Shown here: in pieces, positions 1 through 7,098 of the stretch
Position numbering within the stretch: position 1 is the first letter of the stretch
Layout of the letters: each line of letters starts with the position of its first letter
NCBI GenBank assembly: GCA_030040235.1
Contig: JASHUC010000240.1
Coordinates: 1 to 8,823, forward strand
DNA: 8,823 nt
Source of the DNA: Gammaproteobacteria bacterium
GTDB lineage: Bacteria > Pseudomonadota > Gammaproteobacteria > Steroidobacterales > Steroidobacteraceae
Direction: 5' to 3'
The notes under the pieces: model-generated
Seen by the model: the letters and a program-made list of their open reading frames with translations, nothing else
Told to the model about the DNA's origin: nothing
Databases searched by the model: none
Made by a program: the position numbers and the translations under genes

Positions 1-519
1 ATTGAGCAGGAAGATCCAGGGCCACGAGAAGTAGGTCGTGATGAAGCCCCCGACCGGCGGCCCGAGTGTCGGCGCGACGAGCATCGGTACGGTGCTGATC
101 GTGAGCACCGTGACCAGATCCTCCTTCTCCGTGGACTTGAGCAGCACGATCCGGGCGATCGGCGTCATGAACGATGCGGCCGCACCTTGCAGAATGCGCG
201 CCACGATGAACTGCGGCAGCGTGCGGCTCAGGCCGCAAAGAATCGATGCGGTGGTGAAGCCGGCGAGGGCGAGCACGAACACCCGCCGGGCGCCGAAGCG
301 ATCGGCGACCCAGCTGCTGCTCGGCAAAAGCAGCGCTTGGGCAAGGATGTAGATGGTGATGCCGATGTTGAGGTCGACGGGCCGCACGGCGAAGGTGCGC
401 GCCATGTCCGGCATCGCAACGACGACCACGGAGGCATCGAGCGCCGCCATGAACATGGCGGCGGCCACGATCAGTGCGATCAGGCGGGAATTTGCGCGCG
501 AGCCTAAGTGCGCGGCCAT
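1..519 (-). CDS. DHA2-family MFS drug/H+ antiporter (EmrB/QacA-like), 5'-terminal part
   Basis: This is the N-terminal 173 residues of an inner-membrane major facilitator transporter; the rest lies beyond the left edge. Helix 1 (about residues 12-35) carries the LDASVVVVAMPDM stretch, which corresponds to the LDxTIVNVALP motif of 14-helix DHA2 multidrug exporters. The motif-A loop is WVADRFGARR (70-79), and a motif-C-like APTLGPPVGG (149-158) ends helix 5 of the antiporter fold. By family, it would export amphipathic drugs or metabolites using the proton gradient; the substrate cannot be read here. The ATG at 517-519 was chosen because the protein begins just before helix 1 and no usable in-frame start lies upstream. 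The Shine-Dalgarno match there is poor. It diverges from the aquaglyceroporin gene. DHA2 assignment is fairly sure; EmrB-type partnership with an adaptor cannot be judged. Confidence 0.88.
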   Translation of the reverse strand, partial: MAAHLGSRANSRLIALIVAAAMFMAALDASVVVVAMPDMARTFAVRPVDLNIGITIYILAQALLLPSSSWVADRFGARRVFVLALAGFTTASILCGLSRTLPQFIVARILQGAAASFMTPIARIVLLKSTEKEDLVTVLTISTVPMLVAPTLGPPVGGFITTYFSWPWIFLLN

Positions 520-571
520 CGTCGGTGGAGTCCGGGGTTGGCATTCGGCCGCGCCGCGACCGAGCCCCGGC

Positions 572-599
572 AATATACTCCTCGGTCCGCAGCCCACAA
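572..599 (-). promoter_or_regulatory. Candidate promoter for the MFS gene
   Basis: On the minus strand, TTGTGG (599-594) lies 16 bases upstream of TATATT (577-572; 5 of 6 to the -10 consensus). The start point would fall near 565, giving a leader of about 45 bases before the ATG at 519. The -35 is weak (3 of 6). The -10 sits in the only AT-rich island of a GC-rich divergent gap. Inferred from sequence only. Confidence 0.35.
574..579 (+). promoter_or_regulatory. Candidate -10 element for the aquaglyceroporin gene
   Basis: TATACT matches 5 of 6 bases of the -10 consensus and lies 44 bases before the ATG at 624. No recognisable -35 is found at 16-18 bases upstream; the TTGGCA at 538-543 is too far away (30 bases). 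It overlaps the minus-strand -10 of the divergent MFS gene, so the two genes may compete for polymerase. Weak call. Confidence 0.25.
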
Positions 600-610
600 A
601 ACGGGCGCGC

Positions 611-619
611 GGAGGGGGG
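611..619 (+). promoter_or_regulatory. Ribosome binding site of the MIP channel gene
   Basis: A purine run, GGAGGGGGG, ends four bases before the ATG at 624. It settles the start at 624 rather than at the upstream in-frame ATG at 474, which lies inside the divergent MFS gene. Confidence 0.7.
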
Positions 620-623
620 TTGC

Positions 624-1349
624 ATGCAATCGGCCTTTTGGGGCGAGCTCGCCGGCACCGCCATGCTGGTTTTGCTCGGCAATGGAGTGGTCGCCAATGT
701 CGTGCTGAAGAAATCCTACGGCCACGGCTCGGGGTGGATCGTGATCACCGCAGGGTGGTGCTTCGCCGTGATGGCGGGCGTGCTCACGGCGCTGGCGATC
801 GGCAGCCAGGCGCACCTCAATCCGGCAGTGACCATCGGCGTGGCGCTCGTCAGCGGCAAGTGGGACCAAGTGCCGACGTACATCAGCGGTCAGTTGCTCG
901 GGGCCATGCTCGGCGCGACGCTCGTCTGGCTGCACTATCTGCCGCACTGGAGCATCACCGATGATGCCCCCGGCAAACGGGCCTGCTTCTGCACGGCGCC
1001 CGCCATCCGCCACCGTCCGGCGAACGTCGTGAGCGAGATCATCGGCACGTTCGTTCTGGTACTGGTCGCCGCCGCGATGGCCTCGAGCCATCTCGCGCCG
1101 ACCGGGCTTGCCCCGGGTGTGGGGCCGCTCATCGTCGGCTTCCTCGTCTGGGCCATCGGACTGTCCCTCGGAGGGCCGACCGGATACGCGATCAACCCGG
1201 CGCGGGACCTCGGACCGCGCATCATGCATGCGCTGCTGCCGCTTGCCGGCAAGGGCAGCTCTGAATGGGATTACGCGCTCGTGCCGGTCGTCGGCCCGAT
1301 CATCGGCGCGGTGCTCGCCGGGCTCCTCGTCAGAGCCATCGCGATCTGA
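624..1349 (+). CDS. MIP-family channel, aquaglyceroporin (GlpF type)
   Basis: This 241-residue inner-membrane channel protein has the MIP duplication: NPA boxes at HLNPAVTIG (N66-A68) and INPARDLGPR (N191-A193), and about six hydrophobic helices. The Asp directly after NPAR (D195) marks glycerol facilitators rather than water-only aquaporins. By alignment with E. coli GlpF from memory, the selectivity filter reads W45, G179, Y188, R194, against W-G-F-R in GlpF. It should pass glycerol and possibly other small neutral solutes such as metalloids or urea. It is shorter than GlpF (about 280 residues), lacking the long C-terminal tail. No glycerol kinase or ars gene is adjacent, so the physiological solute is open. 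It stands alone: divergent from the MFS gene, and followed after 94 bases by blaI with its own promoter. The start is fixed by the GGAGG-type site and by the N-terminal FWGELAGTAML, typical of the family. Confidence 0.93.
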   Translation: MQSAFWGELAGTAMLVLLGNGVVANVVLKKSYGHGSGWIVITAGWCFAVMAGVLTALAIGSQAHLNPAVTIGVALVSGKWDQVPTYISGQLLGAMLGATLVWLHYLPHWSITDDAPGKRACFCTAPAIRHRPANVVSEIIGTFVLVLVAAAMASSHLAPTGLAPGVGPLIVGFLVWAIGLSLGGPTGYAINPARDLGPRIMHALLPLAGKGSSEWDYALVPVVGPIIGAVLAGLLVRAIAI

Positions 1350-1388
1350 CGGCGTAGCGCTTCGCGACCGTCGAGTTCAGCGCACCGC

Positions 1389-1417
1389 TTGACGGCCTCC
1401 CAACATTCACGTAGATT
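1389..1417 (+). promoter_or_regulatory. Promoter of the blaI-M56 operon
   Basis: TTGACG (1389-1394; 5 of 6) and TAGATT (1412-1417; 4 of 6) are separated by exactly 17 bases. The start point is predicted near 1424. It lies in the gap after the channel gene and directly before the repressor gene, giving a leader of about 20 bases. This is the best sigma70-type promoter in the window. Confidence 0.55.
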
Positions 1418-1422
1418 CTATG

Positions 1423-1430
1423 ACACGTGT
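1423..1430 (+). promoter_or_regulatory. Candidate operator of the BlaI-type repressor
   Basis: ACACGTGT is a perfect 8-base palindrome at the predicted transcription start, inside GACACGTGTA. BlaI/MecI repressors bind TACA...TGTA dyads over their own promoters; here one half-site is intact (TGTA) and the other differs by one base (GACA). Position and symmetry fit autorepression. The assignment is inference. Confidence 0.45.
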
Positions 1431-1433
1431 AGT

Positions 1434-1439
1434 AGGAGG
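1434..1439 (+). promoter_or_regulatory. Ribosome binding site fixing the blaI-type start
   Basis: A perfect AGGAGG lies four bases before the ATG at 1444. The alternative in-frame ATG at 1420 has no such site and would fall upstream of the predicted transcription start, so 1444 is preferred. Confidence 0.75.
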
Positions 1440-1443
1440 ACCG

Positions 1444-1830
1444 ATGCCCGCCCCGTCGCTCAGCCGGCTCGAGCTCAAGATCATGGATGCGCTTTGGACC
1501 TGCGGCGCATGCTCGGTGCGCCAGATCCAGGAGACCTTTCCGGAGCGCAAGCGCCCCGCCTATACGACCGTCCAGACCATGGTGTATCGCCTGGAGGCGA
1601 AGAAGGCCGTGCAGCGCGTCCGCAAGATCAGCAACGCGCACATCTTCGAGGCCACCATTTCCAGGGAGGCGACCCAGCGCAAGCTGGTCGATGAGTTTCT
1701 CGGATTGTTCGGCGGCCGGCCGCAACCGGTGATGTCGCACCTGATCGAATCCGGAAAGCTCACCCTCGATGACATCAGGGAAGCGGAGCGGACCCTGCGC
1801 GAGATGTCCAGCCGGAAGTCGCACGAATGA
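1444..1830 (+). CDS. BlaI/MecI/CopY-family transcriptional repressor
   Basis: This 128-residue cytoplasmic repressor matches the usual BlaI length (about 125). Residues 6-72 form the winged helix: LSRLELKIMDALW opens helix 1, and AYTTVQTMVYRLEAKKAV (39-56) is the recognition helix and start of the wing, a very characteristic family stretch. Residues 73-122 form the dimerisation helices, with the typical acidic LTLDDIREAERTLREM ending. By family it binds as a dimer to dyad operators and is inactivated by proteolysis when the partner M56 receptor signals. The site matching the staphylococcal Asn-Phe cleavage point appears to be H99-L100 (alignment from memory). C20 and C23 form a CxxC just after helix 1, which is not usual in the archetypes. 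The gene overlaps the M56 gene by ATGA, so the two are probably translationally coupled. Family call is firm; the regulon is unknown. Confidence 0.92.
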   Translation: MPAPSLSRLELKIMDALWTCGACSVRQIQETFPERKRPAYTTVQTMVYRLEAKKAVQRVRKISNAHIFEATISREATQRKLVDEFLGLFGGRPQPVMSHLIESGKLTLDDIREAERTLREMSSRKSHE

Positions 1831-3521
1831 TCACCGGCGCGCTGCTCGATCACCTGTGGCAATCGACGCTCTGCGCGCTCGGCGCAGGCCTTCTGACTCT
1901 CGCCTTGCGCAGCAACGCGGCGCGCGTGCGCTACGGGGTATGGTTCGCGGCCTCCTTGAAGTTTCTGGTTCCGTTTCAGCTCCTCACGCTCATCGGGAGC
2001 CGGTTTCATTGGCGGCACGCGCAGGCGCTGACGCTCGGTTCGGGCGCATTCGATGCGACGCTACGGCAGGTCGGCCTCGCGCTCGGCACGCCGCTCACCT
2101 ACGGCACACCGCATATCGCGCTTCGAGGCCCAGCGCCGCACGGCCTGCCGGTTGCGGCCATTCTGATGTCCTGCTGGGCGCTCGGATGCGCCGTCGTGCT
2201 GGCGCGCTGGGCGGTGAGCTGGGCGCGCGTGCGAACCGCGGTCCGCGAATCGGCGCCGGCGGATATCGCCGCACCGGTCCCCGTCAGATTCACGCAGACG
2301 GCGCTCGAGCCCGGCGTGGTCGGAATTCTGCGCCCCGTGCTGCTGCTGCCCGCCCGGATCACCGAGCGGCTCACCGCGGCGCAGCTGCAGGCGGTCCTCG
2401 CACACGAGCTCTGCCACGTGAGGCGGCGCGACAATCTCACCGCGGCCGTTCACATGGCGATCGAGGCCGCCTTCTGGTTTCACCCGCTCATCTGGTGGAT
2501 TGGCGCGCGACTCGTCGAGGAGCGCGAACGCGCCTGCGACGAGGCCGTGCTCCAGCTCGGCAACGATACGCAGACCTATGCCGAGGGCATTCTCAGGGTC
2601 TGCCGGTTCTACTTGGAATCAAACCTGACCTGCGTCGCCGGGGTATCCGGCGCAGGTCTCAAGCAACGCATCGAGGCCATCATGAACAATCGCGTGGCAA
2701 GTCACCTGGGTGCAGCCAAGAAGCTCCTGCTCGCAACGGTCGTCGCGGCCGCGATTGCCGTCCCGATCGCCGCCGGGGTGACCGCTGCACCGGCACGGGC
2801 GCAGGTGAGCGCCGATTCCGGTTCCAGCCCCGCCACCTTCGATTCGGTGAGCATCGCCGCCGCTGCACCTTCGAAGGACGACACTCAGTGGGTGGGCCTG
2901 AACAAAGGCGTCTGGACCACGACGCGGGTGCCGCTGCGCGCCGTGATCGCCATGGCGTACGGTGTGGACAAATCGCTGGTCATCGGGGCGCCAGACTGGC
3001 TCAACCGGCCGCTCTATGACATTACCGCGCACACGACGTACATCGCCGCCAGTCCGTATGCGCCACCCGTCCCGGCCTCCATGATCAAGGCGATGCTCGA
3101 ATCCCGATTCGGACTTCTTGCGCACACCGAAACGCAGGACCTTCCGGTGTACGCCCTCCGAGTCGATAGCAGTGGCCCCAAGCTCAACACTTCTTTTCGT
3201 TTCGGTGCGCCCGGTGCGCACCGGCCGGCAGCGCCGCTGATGATCGTGCACAAGAATGTGCTGCTGTCCACCGATACGGAGATCAAATCCCTCACCTCGT
3301 TCCTCGCGAACGTGCTCGGTCGCCCGGTGGTGGATGAGACGGGACTCAAGGGCCGGTACGACTTCGCGATCACCGGCTCACTCGATGCCGCAACGCTCCC
3401 CGCGGCCTTGCAACAGCAATTGGGATTGACGGTCGAGCCGACGACCGCGCCTGTCCAGGAGGTGGTGGTCGATAGCGTGCAGATGCCCACGCTCGATGCC
3501 CCCTCCACACCCGGGGCGTGA
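1827..3521 (+). CDS. BlaR1-like M56 membrane metalloprotease with C-terminal DUF3738 (TIGR03435) domain
   Basis: This 564-residue receptor-protease belongs to the BlaR1/MecR1 M56 family. Hydrophobic helices lie near residues 6-28, 36-57, 107-128 and 300-320. Between helices 3 and 4 is the cytoplasmic zinc protease: HELCH (193-197, with H193, E194 and H197 as catalytic and zinc residues) and RERACDEAV (233-241), the usual third-ligand region. After helix 4, no penicillin-binding sensor with SxxK/KTG motifs is seen. Residues about 335-540 instead match DUF3738 (TIGR03435), with LPVYALRVDSSGPKL (439-453) and GLKGRYDFAIT (506-516). Lysines 298-299 before helix 4 place DUF3738 in the periplasm. 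ARA|Q at 323-326 resembles a signal peptidase I site. By analogy it senses an external signal and triggers loss of the BlaI-type repressor encoded just upstream (four-base overlap). The ligand is unknown; DUF3738 has no established function. Confidence 0.9.
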   Translation: MITGALLDHLWQSTLCALGAGLLTLALRSNAARVRYGVWFAASLKFLVPFQLLTLIGSRFHWRHAQALTLGSGAFDATLRQVGLALGTPLTYGTPHIALRGPAPHGLPVAAILMSCWALGCAVVLARWAVSWARVRTAVRESAPADIAAPVPVRFTQTALEPGVVGILRPVLLLPARITERLTAAQLQAVLAHELCHVRRRDNLTAAVHMAIEAAFWFHPLIWWIGARLVEERERACDEAVLQLGNDTQTYAEGILRVCRFYLESNLTCVAGVSGAGLKQRIEAIMNNRVASHLGAAKKLLLATVVAAAIAVPIAAGVTAAPARAQVSADSGSSPATFDSVSIAAAAPSKDDTQWVGLNKGVWTTTRVPLRAVIAMAYGVDKSLVIGAPDWLNRPLYDITAHTTYIAASPYAPPVPASMIKAMLESRFGLLAHTETQDLPVYALRVDSSGPKLNTSFRFGAPGAHRPAAPLMIVHKNVLLSTDTEIKSLTSFLANVLGRPVVDETGLKGRYDFAITGSLDAATLPAALQQQLGLTVEPTTAPVQEVVVDSVQMPTLDAPSTPGA

Positions 3522-3527
3522 GCCGGA

Positions 3528-5024
3528 TCAATCCAGCCGATCCTTCCACCAGCCTCCACCGAGTGCGACGAGCAGCCCCGCCGTGTCCTCGAGTTGCTGG
3601 ATCTGCGCGGTGGCGTAGCTCAGCCGCGCCTGTGCGTACAGGCGCTCGGCGGTGATGAGGCTCAACACATTGGTCGTGCCGACGGCATAGCTGCGCTGCT
3701 GCAGCTTGAGCGCCTCGGATGCGACATCGACGGAGTGCCGGTCGACGGTGAGGAGCTGCGCATCGTATTGCAGCGCCCAGAGATCATCGGCGACCTGCCC
3801 CAGCGCCTCGAGCACGACCGAACGATAGGTCGCAGCGTCGGCCCTGAAGGCGTCTCGGGCCGCGCGCACCTCGGCGCGCTGCGCACCGCCCTCGAAGATC
3901 GGGACCCCGAGCGCTCCTGCAGAATCGAGCAGCGTATCGAACTGGTGGAACAGCCCACCCGCCTCGAGCGCCTGACGCGTGACCGATGCGGACAGATTGA
4001 GCGATGGGAACTCCTGGGCGATCGCCACACCGATCGCGGCGCTCGATGCGTGCAGCTGTGATTCTGCCGCAAGGACATCCGGCCGCTGGCGCACGAGCCG
4101 CGACGGGAGGCTGAGGGGAACCTCGCGCGGGAGGGTCAGCTCCTTGATGTCGAAGTCGTGGGACTTCCACTCGGCCGGCGGTCGCCCCACCAGGATGCCG
4201 AGGGCATCGTAGGCCTGTTCGAGCTGCTTCTGGAGTGTGGGCAGCGCGGTCAAATCGGATGCGAGCTGACTGTCGGCCGTGAGCACGTCGGCGCGCGTGG
4301 CGACGCCTACCGCGAATTCGCGCTGGGTGAGCGCGAGGTTCTTCCGGTCGACATCGATGATGTCGTTCGTCGTCGAGATCTGCAGGCGCGTCGAGGCGAT
4401 CGTGAGCGCCTCGTCGACCACCTCGCCCGTGAGGGTGAGATAGGCCGCGGCGAGCTCATAGCGCTGGTACTCGGCGAGGGCACTCTGCTGCTCGATGTTG
4501 CGGCGGATACCGCCGAAAAGATCGACGCTGTAGCTCGCGGACAGTCCCGTCGTGTAGAGATTGGAGCTGCCCCCGGGTCCCGCAAGCGCCGCCGAAGATC
4601 CGCTGACGCGCGAATGCTGCAGGTCCGCGCTGCCACTCAGGCTCGGCAGCAGCGCCGCGCGCGCGATCACGATCTGTTCGCGCGCCTGAGCGAGGGTTGC
4701 ATCGGCGGCGGCGAGCGTGGGGCTTCCCGCGACGGCCGCGCGCACTACCTCATCGAGGGCCGGCGCGCGAAACAGCTGCCACCACTCGCCCGCGATCTCG
4801 GCGCCCGGGTCGAGATGCTGTACGTCCTGGGCGTCGGTCTTTGCGGGCGGCGCGCTCGGCGGGTGGAGGTAGCCCTGTGTGGCTGGCGGGCGGGGCCTTT
4901 GAAAATCGGGCCCCACCGCACAGCCCGCCGAGACGGCCGCAGCGACGGCGAGCGCTGCAGTCAGCGCGGCCGTCGTGGCGCGCGCCCGCAGGGCGCACGA
5001 GCGCTCACTCGTAGCGCAGCGCAT
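3528..5024 (-). CDS. NodT-family outer-membrane efflux lipoprotein (TolC-like)
   Basis: This 498-residue protein is the outer-membrane channel of a tripartite exporter. It has a long lipoprotein signal: Arg-rich start, hydrophobic 15-31, then VSAGC with C35 as the likely lipidated residue, followed by AVGPDFQRP, typical of NodT/OprM proteins. Ala at +2 fits outer-membrane sorting. Two outer-membrane efflux repeats follow: the first with EWWQLF (80-85), SYSVDLFG (164-171) and VGVATRADVLTADSQL (239-254); the second starting at RQRPDVLAAE (312-321) and ending with a parallel VGTTNVLSLITAERL. This internal duplication builds the 12-strand barrel and alpha-helical tunnel as a trimer. The start overlaps the end of macB by 20 bases with no clear Shine-Dalgarno, so translation is probably coupled. 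The gene ends six bases from the stop of the convergent M56 gene. Family call firm; transported substrate unknown. Confidence 0.93.
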   Translation of the reverse strand: MRCATSERSCALRARATTAALTAALAVAAAVSAGCAVGPDFQRPRPPATQGYLHPPSAPPAKTDAQDVQHLDPGAEIAGEWWQLFRAPALDEVVRAAVAGSPTLAAADATLAQAREQIVIARAALLPSLSGSADLQHSRVSGSSAALAGPGGSSNLYTTGLSASYSVDLFGGIRRNIEQQSALAEYQRYELAAAYLTLTGEVVDEALTIASTRLQISTTNDIIDVDRKNLALTQREFAVGVATRADVLTADSQLASDLTALPTLQKQLEQAYDALGILVGRPPAEWKSHDFDIKELTLPREVPLSLPSRLVRQRPDVLAAESQLHASSAAIGVAIAQEFPSLNLSASVTRQALEAGGLFHQFDTLLDSAGALGVPIFEGGAQRAEVRAARDAFRADAATYRSVVLEALGQVADDLWALQYDAQLLTVDRHSVDVASEALKLQQRSYAVGTTNVLSLITAERLYAQARLSYATAQIQQLEDTAGLLVALGGGWWKDRLD

Positions 5025-7098
5025 CGATGGGGTTCAGCCGTGAGGCTTGCCGTGCCGGATAGAAGCCGAAGAACACACCGACGGCCCCCGAGAACACGAA
5101 CGCCAGCACCATCACCTCGGGACGCAGCAGGATCGGCCACCCGGCGAAATGGGAAATGATCTGCGAGGCGAGGACACCCGCCACGATCCCCGCGGTGCCG
5201 CCCATGAGCGCGAGCAGCATCGCCTCGATCAGGAACTGGGCGAGCACGTGCAGCCGGCGCGCGCCGGTGGCCATGCGGATGCCGATCTCACGCGTGCGCT
5301 CCGTGACCGAGACGAGCAGGATGTTCATGATGCCGATGCCGCCCACGACGAGGGAGATCGAGGCGATCGCGGCGAGCAGCAGCTCCATCGCCTTGGAGCT
5401 CGCCTCGGCCACCTGAGCGATCTCGGTGAGATCGCGCACCACGAAATCGTCTTCCTTGCCCGGCAGGATGCGGTGGACCTTCTCGAGCGTCTTCGTCACC
5501 TGATCGAGGGCGGTCGGCACGAGCGCGGGGCTGCGCGCCTGAACGTAGATGGTGTTGACGAAGCCTTCCAGTTTCGGCGTGACCCCGAAGGGATTGGGCG
5601 GCGGCCCGATCGTCGCGAACACGTTGTTCGCAAGTGTCTGTGTCGAGCTCGGTGTCGCGACTCCGAGGATGCGCTCCTGCGAGGTGGTGAACGGGATGAA
5701 GACCACGTCGTCCTGATCCTGCCCCGTTGCGGAGTGTCCCTTCGCCGCGAGCACTCCGACGACCACCATGGGGACGTTCTTCACCAGCACGGTCGCGCCG
5801 ATCGGATCGGCAAACTCCCCGAACAGGTATCCGAGCACGGTCTGGCCGAGCAGGCAGACGGTGGCGCCTTCGCGATCGTCATCCTCGGTGAACGTGCGGC
5901 CGGCGACCACGGGCCAGTGCCGGATGGAGAGGTAGCTCGGGGAGATGCCCTGCACGCTCGTGTTCCAGTTCTGGTTGCCGTTGACCACCTGGGTCTGCTG
6001 GCGGTTGATGTAGCTCGCATCCGAGACGGCGCCGTCCTCCTCGAGAATCGCGGCCACATCGCGCACGCGAAGGCTCGCCGCGCTTCCATGCCCGCCACGC
6101 ACGCCATTGGTGTGCGTGGTGCCGGGGAGCACCACGAGCAGGTCCGTGCCGAGACTCTGCACCTGCGCCTCCACCGCGGCGCGCGCGCCCTCGCCTACCG
6201 CCACCATCGCGATGAGGGCGGCGACTCCGATGAACACGCCGAGCATGGTGAGACCGGCGCGCAGCTTGTTGCGGCCGATCGCGCGCAGCGCCGCGAAGAC
6301 CGCCATCCAGCCGAGCGAGCCCGCCTCGTGCAGCCACGCATCCATCCGGCTCGTGAAGCGCTGCTCGTGGTATGCCCGCACCGGAGGCAGCGGACGGTTC
6401 GCGAGCGCCGGACCGACATTCGAGGTCGCATGATCGGAGACGATCTGCCCGTCGCGAATGGTGATGATCCGGTCAGCGACCTCGGCCATGTCGCGCTCAT
6501 GCGTGACGAGCACGATCGTGACGCCACGCTCCCGATTGAGCGCGCGAATGGTCGTCATGATGTCGAGCGAAGTCTGCGAATCGAGGTTTCCCGTCGGCTC
6601 ATCGGCGAGCACGATGGCCGGATCGTTGACGAGTGCGCGTGCGATGGCGACCCGCTGCTGCTGCCCACCCGAGAGCTGGTTGGGCTGGTTGCGCTCGCGG
6701 TCGGCGAGCCCGAGCATGCGCAGCATGTCGCGGGCTCGCTCGGTGTTGCCGGCGATCTGCGCCGCGTAGAACAGCGGCAGCTCCACGTTCTCGAGCGCGC
6801 TGGTCCGCGGCAGCAAATTGAACGTCTGGAATACGAACCCGATGCGCCGCCCGCGGATGCGCGCGAGCGCCGGCTCATCGAGCCGGGCGACATCGACCCC
6901 CTCGAGCTGGTATTGCCCGCTCGTCGGCTGATCGAGGCATCCGAGGATATTCATCAAGGTGGACTTGCCGGAGCCCGAGGCACCCATGATGGCGACGAAC
7001 TCGCCGCGGCGGATCGTGAGGCTCACGCCGCGCAGCGCGTGCACCTCGGTGTCGCCGAGGTCGTACACCTTTCTCACGTCGCGGAGCTGGATGATCAA
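5005..7098 (-). CDS. macB: MacB-type ABC transporter, fused ATPase and permease
   Basis: This 697-residue inner-membrane protein combines an N-terminal ATPase and a C-terminal permease, the MacB arrangement. ATPase: Walker [10 protein letters not shown] (39-47), Q-loop Q91, signature LSGGQQQR (142-149), Walker B IVLADEP (162-168, catalytic E167), switch H200. A linker (about 222-265) leads to helix 1 (281-305). A large periplasmic MacB domain spans about 306-570. Helices 2-4 lie near 574-600, 620-645 and 662-684, with the FtsX-type [20 protein letters not shown] motif (587-606). By family it works as a dimer, driving export of substrates collected in the periplasm through the adaptor and outer-membrane channel, by mechanotransmission. 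Substrates of such pumps include macrolides, lipopeptides, siderophores and toxins; none is indicated here. The start is TTG at 7098-7096, overlapping the macA stop (TTGA), with a GGAGG nine bases upstream. The symbol is a family-level assignment. Confidence 0.93.
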   Translation of the reverse strand: MIIQLRDVRKVYDLGDTEVHALRGVSLTIRRGEFVAIMGASGSGKSTLMNILGCLDQPTSGQYQLEGVDVARLDEPALARIRGRRIGFVFQTFNLLPRTSALENVELPLFYAAQIAGNTERARDMLRMLGLADRERNQPNQLSGGQQQRVAIARALVNDPAIVLADEPTGNLDSQTSLDIMTTIRALNRERGVTIVLVTHERDMAEVADRIITIRDGQIVSDHATSNVGPALANRPLPPVRAYHEQRFTSRMDAWLHEAGSLGWMAVFAALRAIGRNKLRAGLTMLGVFIGVAALIAMVAVGEGARAAVEAQVQSLGTDLLVVLPGTTHTNGVRGGHGSAASLRVRDVAAILEEDGAVSDASYINRQQTQVVNGNQNWNTSVQGISPSYLSIRHWPVVAGRTFTEDDDREGATVCLLGQTVLGYLFGEFADPIGATVLVKNVPMVVVGVLAAKGHSATGQDQDDVVFIPFTTSQERILGVATPSSTQTLANNVFATIGPPPNPFGVTPKLEGFVNTIYVQARSPALVPTALDQVTKTLEKVHRILPGKEDDFVVRDLTEIAQVAEASSKAMELLLAAIASISLVVGGIGIMNILLVSVTERTREIGIRMATGARRLHVLAQFLIEAMLLALMGGTAGIVAGVLASQIISHFAGWPILLRPEVMVLAFVFSGAVGVFFGFYPARQASRLNPIDALRYE

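Noticed and set aside
538..543. TTGGCA as the -35 for the aquaglyceroporin
   Set aside because: It matches the consensus 5 of 6, but lies 30 bases from the nearest -10-like TATACT, too far for sigma70.
474..623. A longer N-terminus for the aquaglyceroporin, from ATG 474
   Set aside because: It would overlap the divergent MFS gene, adds 50 non-family residues, and ignores the GGAGG site before ATG 624.
504..1229. Minus-strand open frame opposite the aquaglyceroporin
   Set aside because: Charged, His/Arg-rich composition and no domain; the plus strand has both NPA boxes and membrane helices.
1354..1368. Small hairpin (GTAGCG/CGCGAC with a mismatch) after the aquaglyceroporin stop
   Set aside because: Only a short interrupted stem with no T-run; not enough to call a terminator.
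1420..1443. An earlier start (ATG 1420) for the BlaI-type repressor
   Set aside because: It lies just upstream of the predicted transcription start and has no Shine-Dalgarno site; ATG 1444 has a perfect one and gives the normal family length.
1330..1824. Minus-strand open frame opposite the repressor gene
   Set aside because: The BlaI-type winged helix with AGGAGG, promoter and ATGA coupling on the plus strand explains this region.
1769..3019. Plus-strand open frame overlapping the M56 gene in another frame
   Set aside because: Arg/Ala/Gly-rich translation with no recognisable domain; the frame at 1827 contains HELCH and DUF3738.
4158..5159. Plus-strand open frame opposite the outer-membrane channel gene
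   Set aside because: Arg-rich low-complexity product without motifs; the opposite strand encodes a full NodT-type lipoprotein.
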